DNA of 64,000 nucleotides from positions 1,056,001 through 1,120,000 of the forward strand of contig NZ_CP077639.1 of assembly GCF_019056395.1 (NCBI RefSeq), in the 5' to 3' direction. The notes beneath the pieces were generated by a model. It was not told where the DNA came from and ran no database searches. It saw only the letters and a program-made list of their open reading frames with translations. This document shows positions 53,357-61,407 of this stretch, piece after piece. Made by a program: the position numbers and the translations under genes. Numbering within the stretch: the first letter of the stretch is position 1; each line of letters begins with the position of its first letter. This stretch comes from Terribacillus sp. DMT04. Its GTDB lineage: Bacteria > Bacillota > Bacilli > Bacillales > Amphibacillaceae.

Positions 53357-53947
53357 ATGAATTGGTATGAAAAACTGAGTAAATATTTTCCGATTGAAGA
53401 GATGAAATCAAAGGAACATATGGAGTTACTGCTAAAAGAAAAAGCAGATGTATACTTTAAAGATGAAAGCGAAGATCATGTATTGATGTATGCAGAATTT
53501 GATTACTTTCTGTTTATTGATTACGTCTATGTTTCTGCTAAGACCCGCGGAAAAGGGGTTGGCGGAAAGCTAATTGATAAGCTGAAAGCGAAAGAAAAAC
53601 CTATTCTTTTAGAAGTAGAACCTATTCAATATGAAGATTCCGATTCGGAAAAACGACTGCGTTTTTACGAGAAGCAAGGTTTTCAGCACGCCCAGGCGAT
53701 AGGTTATAACCGCCGCTCTTTAGCAACAAATGAAGAGAATCCGATGGAAATCCTTTTCTGGGCTCCAAATGATGAAACCGAAGAGGAAATCTATCAGGCG
53801 ATGCGAGAAATGTATGAGCAGATTCATACATACAAAGACAAAGATTTATATGGAAAAGCATATCAGGAAGCGGATGAAGTGCTGACCTTTGAGAAAGATG
53901 CTGCAAAGGATAGCATTTTCCATACCTTAAAAGATAATAAGAAATAA
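53357..53947 (+). CDS. yjbC: GNAT acetyltransferase YjbC
   Basis: A 196-residue protein with an N-terminal GNAT domain: DYFLFIDYVYVSAKTRGKGVGGKLIDKL contains the acetyl-CoA-binding RGKGVGG loop, and RLRFYEKQGF is the fourth-motif strand. A helical acidic tail follows. Substrate unknown. AAGGAG precedes the ATG. It lies directly upstream of spx, as in the B. subtilis yjbC-spx operon. Confidence 0.88.
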   Translation: MNWYEKLSKYFPIEEMKSKEHMELLLKEKADVYFKDESEDHVLMYAEFDYFLFIDYVYVSAKTRGKGVGGKLIDKLKAKEKPILLEVEPIQYEDSDSEKRLRFYEKQGFQHAQAIGYNRRSLATNEENPMEILFWAPNDETEEEIYQAMREMYEQIHTYKDKDLYGKAYQEADEVLTFEKDAAKDSIFHTLKDNKK

Positions 53948-53986
53948 TTTAATAAAATTGGTTTTAGATTATGCAGGCGGGGTAAA

Positions 53987-54016
53987 TAGTAACCATAGGA
54001 ACGAAACAAACGTATA
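53987..54016 (+). promoter_or_regulatory. Candidate ECF-sigma promoter before spx
   Basis: AGTAAC (AAC at 53991-53993), a 17-nt spacer and CGTATA (54011-54016) resemble ECF-sigma promoters (xxAAC-N16-17-CGTM). In B. subtilis spx has a sigma-M promoter in this gap. Confidence 0.45.
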
Positions 54017-54051
54017 TTTGTGTAAAAACTGTGGTATCTTTCAGGAAGTCT

Positions 54052-54113
54052 TTCAAATACTTGACCGCTGTAGTATACTTGTACATAGAGAGATTACATT
54101 AAAATTATTTTAA
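54052..54113 (+). promoter_or_regulatory. Sigma-A-like promoter and PerR-like box before spx
   Basis: TTCAAA (54052-54057), 16 nt and TATACT (54074-54079) form a fair promoter; a TTGACC (54061-54066) is a second -35 candidate. Just downstream, TTAAAAT-T-ATTTTAA (54099-54113) is a perfect 7-1-7 inverted repeat differing from the PerR box TTATAAT-N-ATTATAA at one symmetric position per arm. In B. subtilis, PerR and YodB repress spx from this gap. Confidence 0.55.
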
Positions 54114-54174
54114 ATAAAATCTTTCCATGGGCAAAGAAATAGAAACATATTCTGTATTGAGGAGTGAAGTTTAA

Positions 54175-54570
54175 ATGGTAACACTTTATACCTCACCAAG
54201 TTGTACATCTTGCCGCAAAGCTAAAGCTTGGTTAGAAGAGCATGATATTCCGTTTACAGAGAGGAACATCTTCTCCGAGAATTTATCACTTGAAGAAATC
54301 AAGGAAATCCTGCGTATGACAGAGGATGGTACGGATGAGATCATCTCTACACGCTCGAAGGTTTTCCAAAGTCTAGATATGAACTTAGATCAATTACCAT
54401 TGAAAAAGTTATATAGCTTGATTCAAGAAAACCCAGGTCTGCTAAGACGTCCGATCATCCTTGATGAGAAACGGCTGCAGGTCGGATATAATGAAGACGA
54501 AATTCGTCGCTTCCTGCCAAGAACAGTACGTACATTCCAGCTTCGAGAAGCACAGCGAATGGTCAACTAG
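54175..54570 (+). CDS. spx: Transcriptional regulator Spx
   Basis: A 131-residue ArsC-fold regulator that binds the RNA-polymerase alpha C-terminal domain and reprograms transcription under disulphide and wall stress. The redox switch is C10-x2-C13 ([16 protein letters not shown]). [26 protein letters not shown] is the family C-terminal signature. GGAGTGAAGTTTAA precedes the ATG. Stability is expected to be set by ClpXP with SpxH (60032-60910 here). A strong terminator follows. Confidence 0.96.
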   Translation: MVTLYTSPSCTSCRKAKAWLEEHDIPFTERNIFSENLSLEEIKEILRMTEDGTDEIISTRSKVFQSLDMNLDQLPLKKLYSLIQENPGLLRRPIILDEKRLQVGYNEDEIRRFLPRTVRTFQLREAQRMVN

Positions 54571-54582
54571 TTCTAGCTGTTG

Positions 54583-54617
54583 AAGGGCGCAGATCCCACG
54601 GGATTTGCGCCCTTTTG
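54583..54617 (+). terminator. Terminator of spx
   Basis: AAGGGCGCA and ATCCC (54583-54597) pair with GGGAT and TGCGCCCTT (to 54614), then TTTT. Confidence 0.85.
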
Positions 54618-54850
54618 CTTTGAGTAAAGCGGATGACAAATTATCTGAAATGCGCTACAATGTACAGAATCCCAATGAGGTCATTCGCCTTTTTTCGGCA
54701 ATCCTAGGCCTTTCTATTTTCCATTAGGGACAATTTATCATAAAATAGAAATAGACACAGAAAAAGTTTGGTTGAGGGTAAGGGAATGCGGGAAGTGTAA
54801 ATGCGAGAGGGCGTTTTTCACCTGCCACTTTACTGGAGGGAGAGAAAACC

Positions 54851-55522
54851 ATGGAAATCGAAAGAATTAATGAAAATACGATTAAATTTTATATTTCTTA
54901 TATAGACATTGAAGACCGCGGTTTTGATAAAGAAGATATCTGGTACAACCGTGAACGCAGCGAGCAGCTATTTTGGCAAATGATGGACGAAGTGAATTAC
55001 AAAGAAGATTTCAGTGTGGATGGTCCGCTTTGGATTCAAGTACAAGCGATGGACAAAGGATTAGAAATCGTTGTGACAAAAGCTCAGCTTACAAAAGATG
55101 GCGAGAGCTTGGAGTTAAATGTAGATGATAAAACAATTCAAGCGTCTGTTGAAGATAAAGTTGACTCTGTTCTTGAAGAGAAGTTCGGCTCTCATAATGA
55201 AACAGCTGAAGAAGAGGATGAGGGAGAACTATCCTTTGTTATCCAATTCCGTGACTTTGAAGATGTTATTCAGCTAAGCCATTATTTTGAAGAGACATCT
55301 GGCATTGAAAATAGACTTTTCCATTACAAAGATAAGTATATGCTTTATGTAGAGTTTGATGATAGTGTGCTCGGTGATGATGAGCAAGAAGATATCTTGA
55401 GTCAAGTGCTGGAGTTCGGCTATGATTGTCAGACAACAATTTACCGACTAGAAGAATACGGCAAGGTGATTTTCGCGGAAGATGCACTCGCACAAATAAA
55501 GCAGTATTTCCCTCTTAAATAG
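54851..55522 (+). CDS. mecA: Adaptor protein MecA
   Basis: A 223-residue adaptor that loads ComK, and other clients, onto ClpC for degradation by ClpCP. The N-terminal substrate-binding domain (MEIERINENTIKFYISYIDIEDRGF, WYNRERSEQLFWQMMDEV) and the C-terminal ClpC-binding domain (LSFVIQFRDFEDVIQLSHYF through EYGKVIFAEDALAQIKQYF) are joined by an acidic linker (ETAEEEDEGE). CTGGAGGGAG precedes the ATG. A small nested hairpin (about 54797-54823) lies upstream. No clear promoter was assigned in the 280-bp gap before it. Confidence 0.95.
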   Translation: MEIERINENTIKFYISYIDIEDRGFDKEDIWYNRERSEQLFWQMMDEVNYKEDFSVDGPLWIQVQAMDKGLEIVVTKAQLTKDGESLELNVDDKTIQASVEDKVDSVLEEKFGSHNETAEEEDEGELSFVIQFRDFEDVIQLSHYFEETSGIENRLFHYKDKYMLYVEFDDSVLGDDEQEDILSQVLEFGYDCQTTIYRLEEYGKVIFAEDALAQIKQYFPLK

Positions 55523-55550
55523 ACATTCCTACAAGAATGTCTATTTTTTT
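55518..55550 (+). terminator. Terminator of mecA
   Basis: AATAGACATTC (55518-55528), a 6-nt loop and GAATGTCTATT (55535-55545) run into seven T. Confidence 0.9.
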
Positions 55551-55556
55551 GTGCGT

Positions 55557-55569
55557 GAAATTCAATTTT
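55557..55569 (+). promoter_or_regulatory. Possible ComK half-site before coiA
   Basis: GAAA-TTCAA-TTTT matches the ComK box AAAA-N5-TTTT at seven of eight positions. Only one such box is seen, whereas ComK normally needs a pair. Confidence 0.3.
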
Positions 55570-55629
55570 ACAGCGTTTTTCTTCCTCGCTCTGCAGTTGG
55601 TGTAAACTGGTCTTAAGGAGGTGGTGAGC

Positions 55630-56733
55630 ATGTTGCAGGCACAGCTGGACGACGGCAGAATGATTCTGCTTGCTGCTTATCGAAAGGAACAGATCCAATT
55701 CTTTCGTCAAGCACATTTCTTTTGTCCTGTCTGCCGCAAACCAGTCAAGATACGAGCAGGTAAGAAAACCATACCCCATTTTGCGCATGTTCATATACAG
55801 GATTGTGAAATGGAGGGGAAAGGAGAAGGTTTATATCATCTGCGGGGGAAGCTGCAGCTATATCACTGGCTGAAGAAGCAAGGTTATACAGTGAACGTAG
55901 AAGAGCGCATTGTGAATACGCAAAGAAGGCCGGATCTTCTGGTGCATGCAAAAGGTGGCAAGAAGATAGCCATTGAGTATCAATGTGCATCTATATCGGA
56001 TGATGAATTGATAAGCCGGAATGAAGTGTACCAACAGCGAGGGATTCAAGCTGTCTGGATTCTTGGCGGTAATCGTTTAAAGCGAACCTCTACATATCTG
56101 TTTCATTTACCAAGAAAAGAACAGCGATTTCTTATGAAACTAAAGCCGGATTTACCATTGCAGATGCTTTATTATTGTGCAGATGCACAAGCGTTTTATA
56201 ATGTGCAGCATATCCTTTTAACCGGAAAAAAACAGACAGTCGGACAGTTTTATTTCCGTTCACTCCAACAGATAAAATTTCCTCAGTTATTCCAGCCTCT
56301 TCCCAAACATCAGCAAGCAATTGACCTTGCTTGGGAACAATTGCAAAGCCGAACGATTGCAAAGCCGCTGACCTATGCTCCAAGATCGGTAAAACAATGG
56401 GTAATGCAAATATATGAGAAGGGGTACCTTCTGCAGGATATTCCAATTTCTATTTTGCAGCCTGTGGAATCACAGTTCAGGTTCTCGGTTCCTCCTTTTA
56501 TTTGGCAGACGGATTTATGGCTTCATCAATTGGACACAGCTGCCGTCGGAGAAAATATAACGCTTGCGCAATTGTTCTATACGTGCCGAAGATGGGAAAC
56601 AGCAATTAAGCCATTTGCTGTACATACAACGAAGCATCCGGTGGCAACATATATGGAGAAGCTTTGTCAAATGGGCATGTTTGAGCAGAATAAGGATGGT
56701 TCCTTTCTTAAGCTAAAAGCTTCTCCTTTTTAA
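55630..56733 (+). CDS. coiA: Competence protein CoiA
   Basis: A 367-residue competence-induced protein acting on incoming DNA during transformation. A Cys/His zinc-binding segment near the N terminus (FFCPVCRKPVKIRAGKK...HFAHVHIQDC) is followed by a PD-(D/E)xK-type nuclease domain (RRPDLLVHAKGGKKIAIEYQCA with D, E and K placed as in the fold; SISDDELISRNEVY, GIQAVWILGG). ATG at 55630 is chosen because TAAGGAGG lies 8 nt upstream; two GTG codons just before are too close. Sits between mecA and pepF, as in B. subtilis. Confidence 0.92.
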   Translation: MLQAQLDDGRMILLAAYRKEQIQFFRQAHFFCPVCRKPVKIRAGKKTIPHFAHVHIQDCEMEGKGEGLYHLRGKLQLYHWLKKQGYTVNVEERIVNTQRRPDLLVHAKGGKKIAIEYQCASISDDELISRNEVYQQRGIQAVWILGGNRLKRTSTYLFHLPRKEQRFLMKLKPDLPLQMLYYCADAQAFYNVQHILLTGKKQTVGQFYFRSLQQIKFPQLFQPLPKHQQAIDLAWEQLQSRTIAKPLTYAPRSVKQWVMQIYEKGYLLQDIPISILQPVESQFRFSVPPFIWQTDLWLHQLDTAAVGENITLAQLFYTCRRWETAIKPFAVHTTKHPVATYMEKLCQMGMFEQNKDGSFLKLKASPF

Positions 56734-56885
56734 CTGTTCGCTGTACAATCGTATTCTTCGCATGAAACGGCAGTTTATATATATAATAAGAAGAGAGAAA
56801 ATGCTTGTAAATGAAGGATTTTCCCATCAATTATACGAAATAGTTTAGGAACAGAAAAAGGCAACAGTATTGGAGGAGGATGTTC

Positions 56886-58694
56886 GTGGCAAAATCAAAG
56901 TCATTACCAAAACGTAGCGAGGTGCCAGTGGAGAACACGTGGAACCTGGAGAATATATTCGCAACTGATGAACAATGGGAGGAAGAACGCAAATCGTTAG
57001 CTGAGGACGGAGATGAAATTTCCGCATTCCAAGGCAAGTTAAACGAATCTGCAGATACGCTATACCAGATGTTCAAACTGCAGGACGAGCTATCTGAGCG
57101 GATAGGCAAGCTGTATACATACGCGCATATGCGTTATGACCAAGACACAACGAATGGTCACTATCAGGCTCTTCAATCCAAAGCAGAGTTATTGATTACC
57201 CAAATCTCAAGTAAGATGAGCTATATTGTACCGGAATTGCTTGCAATTGATGAAGCACGTATAGAGGAATTCCTAAAAGAAAACAATGATCTCAAAGTGT
57301 ACGAGCATACATTAAACGAGATCAGCCGTCAGCGGGCGCACGTATTGTCTGAGAAGGAAGAAACATTGCTTGCGCAAGCTTCTGAAGTGACAGATAATGG
57401 TGCTGCTACATTCGGAATGTTAAATAACGCAGATCTTACTTTCCCTAGCATTAAGAACGAAGAGGGGGAGGAAGTGGATGTTACACACGGCCGCTATGTT
57501 ACGTTCTTAGAGTCCAGTGACCAGCGCGTACGTCGAGATGCGTTTAAGTCTATGTACGATACATTCGGTCAGTTTCGCAATACATTCGCAACGACGTTAT
57601 CTGGAACGGTAAAGAAAAATAATTTCTACGCAAAGGTGCGAAATTATGAGTCTGCCCGTCAAGCGGCGCTTGATAATAATAAGATTCCAGAAAAAGTGTA
57701 CGATAATTTAGTCGAAGCAGTAAATGAGCGTTTGCCGCTGCTTCATCGATATGTAGAGCTTCGCAAGCAAGTACTTGGGCTTGATGACTTGCATATGTAC
57801 GATTTGTATACGCCGCTTGTAAAAGGTGTCGATATGAAGGTATCGTATAAAGAAGCAAAAGAGCTTGTTCTTAAAGGGTTGGAGCCGTTAGGAGAAGATT
57901 ATCAATCCATTCTTAAAGAAGGCTTCGAAAATCGCTGGGTGGATGTAGAAGAAAATAAAGGCAAACGCAGCGGTGCTTATTCTTCTGGTGCATATGGTAC
58001 GAATCCATATATTCTCATGAACTGGCAGGATAATGTGAACAACCTGTTTACACTGGCACATGAATTCGGCCACTCTGTTCATAGTTATTATACGCGTAAG
58101 AACCAGCCATACCGCTATGGAAATTACTCCATTTTCGTTGCAGAAGTTGCATCTACTTGTAACGAGGCATTGTTAAACGAATATATGATCAATAGTGTGG
58201 ATGATGAGAAGGAGAAGCTATACTTGCTCAATCACTTCCTTGAAGGATTCCGCGGCACTGTCTTCCGCCAGACGATGTTTGCTGAATTTGAGCATCTGAT
58301 TCATAAGCATCAGCAAGATGGCGAAGTTCTGACAGCGGAAAAACTCACATCTCTATATTATGATTTGAACAAGAAGTATTTCGGTGAAGAATTAACAATT
58401 GATGAAGAGATTGGGTTAGAATGGGCGCGCATTCCGCATTTCTACTACAATTACTATGTATATCAGTATGCGACAGGATATGCAGCTGCGACAGCGTTGT
58501 CTGCTAAGATCTTGGAAGAAGGACAGCCTGCTGTTGATAAATATGTAGGCTTCCTAAAAGCAGGCAGCAGTGATTATCCAATTGAGGTGCTAAAATCTGC
58601 TGGAGTGGATATGAACGATAAGCAGACGATTTTATCAGCGCTTGATGTATTTGAAGCAAAACTGAACGAAATGGAAGAGCTGTTAAAAAAATAA
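56886..58694 (+). CDS. pepF: Oligoendopeptidase F
   Basis: A 602-residue M3B zinc peptidase that cuts peptides of about 7-17 residues in the cytosol. The active site is HEFGH in TLAHEFGHSVHSYY, with downstream EVASTCNEALLNEYM holding the third ligand Glu. The GTG at 56886 is preferred because GGAGG lies 6-9 nt upstream; the ATG at 56880 directly abuts the ribosome site. In B. subtilis overproduced PepF affects sporulation and competence peptides. It follows coiA and precedes the spxH cluster. Confidence 0.94.
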   Translation: MAKSKSLPKRSEVPVENTWNLENIFATDEQWEEERKSLAEDGDEISAFQGKLNESADTLYQMFKLQDELSERIGKLYTYAHMRYDQDTTNGHYQALQSKAELLITQISSKMSYIVPELLAIDEARIEEFLKENNDLKVYEHTLNEISRQRAHVLSEKEETLLAQASEVTDNGAATFGMLNNADLTFPSIKNEEGEEVDVTHGRYVTFLESSDQRVRRDAFKSMYDTFGQFRNTFATTLSGTVKKNNFYAKVRNYESARQAALDNNKIPEKVYDNLVEAVNERLPLLHRYVELRKQVLGLDDLHMYDLYTPLVKGVDMKVSYKEAKELVLKGLEPLGEDYQSILKEGFENRWVDVEENKGKRSGAYSSGAYGTNPYILMNWQDNVNNLFTLAHEFGHSVHSYYTRKNQPYRYGNYSIFVAEVASTCNEALLNEYMINSVDDEKEKLYLLNHFLEGFRGTVFRQTMFAEFEHLIHKHQQDGEVLTAEKLTSLYYDLNKKYFGEELTIDEEIGLEWARIPHFYYNYYVYQYATGYAAATALSAKILEEGQPAVDKYVGFLKAGSSDYPIEVLKSAGVDMNDKQTILSALDVFEAKLNEMEELLKK

Positions 58695-58698
58695 AGTA

Positions 58699-58732
58699 CA
58701 AAACCGACGCTAACTAACGCGTCGGTTTTTTC
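58699..58732. terminator. Terminator of pepF
   Basis: AAACCGACGC (58701-58710) pairs with GCGTCGGTTT (58719-58728), then T-residues. The stop of the convergent 61-residue gene lies in the loop. Confidence 0.88.
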
Positions 58733-58899
58733 ATGCCTTTAAATTGTCGTTTCCTTGTCAGGAAATAACAGAGAGCAAATATAGATAAAAACAATATAGG
58801 CAGTGTGACCGCTAATGAAACGAGCTGCAGTAATCCGAGAATGTTAAAACAAATGGCGAATAGTACTAAAGCTATCAATAGAATGCCAATACCTTTCAT
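58714..58899 (-). CDS. Small two-helix membrane protein, unrecognised
   Basis: A 61-residue protein with two membrane helices (IGILLIALVLFAICFNILGLL and LVSLAVTLPILFLSIFALCYFL) and a strongly basic C-terminal tail (TRKRQFKGMKKPTR). GGAGGTGAAGCG precedes the ATG, so expression is likely real. No family is recognised. Its promoter region carries a CRP/FNR-type palindrome. The basic tail suggests an inside-facing C terminus. Confidence 0.65.
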   Translation of the reverse strand: MKGIGILLIALVLFAICFNILGLLQLVSLAVTLPILFLSIFALCYFLTRKRQFKGMKKPTR

Positions 58900-58970
58900 C
58901 GCTTCACCTCCGCTATTTTAACTGTATGCAGAGAGTGGAATAGCTAGACTAGCTGAGCTTGTGTCTTTTT

Positions 58971-59047
58971 TGTGAAATAATGCACATAAAGGTTGCTATT
59001 CAAATGTATATTTGGTACATTATATTTGTGAGAAACATCACAAACAA
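58971..59047 (-). promoter_or_regulatory. Promoter with CRP/FNR-type palindrome, reading toward the 61-residue gene
   Basis: On the minus strand, TTGTTT (59042-59047), a 17-nt spacer and TATAAT (59019-59024). TTTGTGA-N6-TCACAAA (59025-59044), a perfect 7-6-7 palindrome matching the TGTGA-N6-TCACA sites of CRP/FNR-family regulators, occupies the spacer and part of the -35. A second site with one mismatch (TGTGA-N6-GCACA) is at 58971-58986. The position suggests repression. Confidence 0.6.
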
Positions 59048-59101
59048 GTCCCCTTTGTTTGGATTATTGTTCTCCCATCCCCTCAGTAGAAGTTATACAT
59101 G

Positions 59102-59133
59102 AAAAAGGTCTGCCATTAGGCAGGCCTTTTTTT
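59102..59133. terminator. Terminator of the alpha/beta hydrolase gene
   Basis: AAAAAGG and CTGCC (59102-59114) pair with GGCAG and CCTTTTT (59119-59131) around an ATTA loop. It is symmetric and so active in both directions. Confidence 0.85.
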
Positions 59134-59929
59134 ATGCATTCCATTTGTTTAGAAATTGATGAACAGATGCAGTGAAGCTATCCAGATCTTCAAAATGAAT
59201 GCTATGGCCGCACTTTTCAAATTGTTCAGCTTCTGCATGTGGATGCAGTTGTTGCATTTCCTTCCAGACTTCTTCAGACAAAATAGGGGAGTGGGCACCG
59301 CGCATTAATAAAAGAGGGCAGGAGACTTGCTGGAAGGTTGTTGTATAGTCACCGTTCAAGTAATCTTGTGATGCTTGGATGCCTTTGTTATCAAAACAAA
59401 GACGCCAGCCATCTTCTGCTTCATAAGCGCTTTCTGCATAATACAAGTAATGGTTTTCATCTTGGGCTTGTTCAATGCTTTGACAAAGAGCGGTAAGCGT
59501 TGGTGCGGGCTCTTGGAATGTCATTGCATAAGACAATTCGCCAGATACTTTATGTCCCATATCCTCTATGATAAGACCATTAATGCGAGCAGGATGAGCT
59601 GCGGCAAATTGATAAGCTGTGACAGCTGATAAAGAGTGGCCGAGAAGTACGAGCTGCTTGGCTGGTCCAATTGCATTAAGCAATATCTCCAAATCATGGA
59701 GATAGGCAGCACGGTCATAGTCTGCAAGTGCTCCTGCATGATCACTTTTTCCATGGCCGCGCAGGTCTGGCGCAATAATCCGCCAATTTTTTGTACGCTC
59801 CATAAATGGGATATATAAGCTGGCACGAGCGAAGAGGCCGTGCATCAGAACTAAAACATGATCCGATTCTACACCATTGTCTAAGTAAGCAAGTCGGAGA
59901 CCGTCTGATTCTATATAACGTTGTTTCAT
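59132..59929 (-). CDS. Alpha/beta hydrolase
   Basis: A 265-residue hydrolase of the lipase/esterase/epoxide-hydrolase group: oxyanion motif LMHGLFAR, DLRGHGKSD, nucleophile elbow LGHSLSA, acid near the PILSEEVWKEMQ segment and His in EKCGHSIHFED. ATG at 59929 is chosen after AAGGAGGAAATATT; an upstream in-frame ATG at 59998 has no ribosome site and would sit in the spxH terminator. Natural substrate unknown. Not present at this place in B. subtilis. Confidence 0.85.
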   Translation of the reverse strand: MKQRYIESDGLRLAYLDNGVESDHVLVLMHGLFARASLYIPFMERTKNWRIIAPDLRGHGKSDHAGALADYDRAAYLHDLEILLNAIGPAKQLVLLGHSLSAVTAYQFAAAHPARINGLIIEDMGHKVSGELSYAMTFQEPAPTLTALCQSIEQAQDENHYLYYAESAYEAEDGWRLCFDNKGIQASQDYLNGDYTTTFQQVSCPLLLMRGAHSPILSEEVWKEMQQLHPHAEAEQFEKCGHSIHFEDLDSFTASVHQFLNKWNA

Positions 59930-59981
59930 AATATTTCCTCCTTCAGCTGAATCTTTGTTCCGATACCCGTTTCCATGCAAC

Positions 59982-60018
59982 AAAAAACAGCCGCACATGT
60001 TGTGCGGCTGTCAAAAAA
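59982..60018 (-). terminator. Terminator of yjbI-spxH
   Basis: ACAGCCGCAC (59987-59996) pairs with GTGCGGCTGT (60002-60011). A-runs on both sides give T-runs in either direction. Confidence 0.88.
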
Positions 60019-60031
60019 AGTGCAGCAAGCT

Positions 60032-60910
60032 TTACTCAGCTTTAGAAGTAATATTATATCTCCAAAATGTATCATGTTTCACAGGAATGCGTTCTACCAT
60101 CTGTTTCAGTTGCAGCTTTTTCATTTCCTTTTCTGTCTGAGCTGCTGTCCAATCATAAATCAAGGAGATTTCACGGCTGCCGACAAATTTGTAACTGGAA
60201 AGGAATTCTTCCACAGGCGGTTTATCCGCCGGCTGCGGATCCTTTTGCATCATTTGGTGAAGAACATTTACGTAAACATCATAGCTGTAAATGCCTGAAA
60301 TCTTAATTCCGGAGTCTTCTTCTGATTCATTGAAAAAGACGATGGAAGGCGATTCATCAATTTCCAGCTCTTTGGCGAGTTTAACGTCACACTGGAATGC
60401 TTTTTTCGCCGATGCAGAATACATATCGTCATGGAACTCATCCAAATCTAAGTTAGAAATTCTTGCACAATCCATTAAAATTTCATCTGCTGTAATATCT
60501 TGTTTATTTAAGAATAGTGCTTCTTGAATGGTGCGAAGAAAACGTGTGCCTGCTTTCCTTCCTTGCAGCTCAGCAGCTTTTACTGCCAATGATGTTCGCC
60601 ATGGGAAGGAAACAGCATTATTCAGCAGCAAGTTATCCGGCTGCAGAACTGTTTTAGGATACGTGCATTCCCTTTTTTCGCGGACAAGCGGCTGATAATC
60701 TCCAGTTAAGATTGGACGTAACGTGAAGTACTGTCCGTATTCCATTGTCAGTTTTTTGAGTAAAGGCTCGAGGGACCAGCAATCTTTGCAAAGCGGATCG
60801 ATAAAAACGTAAATCTCTACAGGTTTCTTAGAAGAGGAAGACAATCCGCAAAATCCACCGCAGTCATCCTCAGAGATTTGCTGGTTTGAATTGGAAGATT
60901 CCCAGATCAT
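60032..60910 (-). CDS. spxH: ClpXP adaptor SpxH (YjbH), DsbA-like fold
   Basis: A 292-residue cytosolic adaptor that binds Spx and promotes its degradation by ClpXP. A thioredoxin/DsbA-like fold with C41-K-D-C44 (FIDPLCKDCWSLEPLLKKL) and an N-terminal Cys pair (C17 and C21 in DDCGGFCGL), the metal- or redox-sensitive region of the family. The start overlaps the stop of yjbI by 4 nt (ATGA), after AAAGGAG. Same partner arrangement as B. subtilis yjbH-yjbI, but here transcribed yjbI first. Confidence 0.92.
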   Translation of the reverse strand: MIWESSNSNQQISEDDCGGFCGLSSSSKKPVEIYVFIDPLCKDCWSLEPLLKKLTMEYGQYFTLRPILTGDYQPLVREKRECTYPKTVLQPDNLLLNNAVSFPWRTSLAVKAAELQGRKAGTRFLRTIQEALFLNKQDITADEILMDCARISNLDLDEFHDDMYSASAKKAFQCDVKLAKELEIDESPSIVFFNESEEDSGIKISGIYSYDVYVNVLHQMMQKDPQPADKPPVEEFLSSYKFVGSREISLIYDWTAAQTEKEMKKLQLKQMVERIPVKHDTFWRYNITSKAE

Positions 60911-61308
60911 ATCGATTCTCCTTTCTCTTCGTCTGGTGTGTTAATCATATGATGTGCAGTTAGCGCAAGTCGTTCAAAAATAATGCTGTTATAAGGTTCT
61001 TCCATACCGGTTTCCTCTAAGGCAGCTGCCATACAAGAAAGCCAAGCATCCTTACGCGTCGTTGTAATTTCAAAAGGGAGGTGCCGGTATCTTAATTTGG
61101 GATGACCATGCTCCTCTGTATAAAGTGGCGGTCCGCCGAAAAATTGAGTAAGGAACTGTGTTTGTTTGCGTCGGGTCTCACTTAAATCTTCTGGGAAGAT
61201 TGGCTTTAATTGCGGGTGCTTTGCTACGCGTCGGTAAAAAGCATCCACAAGCCGTTCAAGTGCAGCCTGTCCGCCAATGTTTTCGTACAATGATTCCGAA
61301 TGATTCAT
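60907..61308 (-). CDS. yjbI: Group II truncated haemoglobin YjbI
   Basis: A 133-residue 2-on-2 globin of the trHbO type. Conserved IGGQAALERLVDAFYRRV, the segment FFGGPPLYTEEHGHPKLRYRHLPF with the haem-ligating proximal His, and DAWLSCMAAAL with the conserved Trp. Group II truncated globins bind oxygen tightly and may supply oxidising equivalents or detoxify reactive nitrogen; in Staphylococcus and Bacillus they pair with SpxH. AAAGGAAG precedes the ATG. Confidence 0.92.
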   Translation of the reverse strand: MNHSESLYENIGGQAALERLVDAFYRRVAKHPQLKPIFPEDLSETRRKQTQFLTQFFGGPPLYTEEHGHPKLRYRHLPFEITTTRKDAWLSCMAAALEETGMEEPYNSIIFERLALTAHHMINTPDEEKGESI

Positions 61309-61339
61309 CGTTCTTCCTTTCTAATACAAAGCGATTACC

Positions 61340-61406
61340 TAACAGTTGCCCCTGCTTGTGAGGTCAACTGTTACTTATTTTAGCAGGCAATGCGCTGGTT
61401 GAGCAA
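61340..61406 (-). promoter_or_regulatory. Promoter and inverted repeat upstream of yjbI
   Basis: On the minus strand, TTGCTC (61401-61406), an 18-nt spacer and TAAAAT (61377-61382). A 9-nt inverted repeat TAACAGTTG/CAACTGTTA (61340-61348 and 61365-61373) lies at the predicted 5' end of the transcript. Confidence 0.45.
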
Positions 61407-61407
61407 C

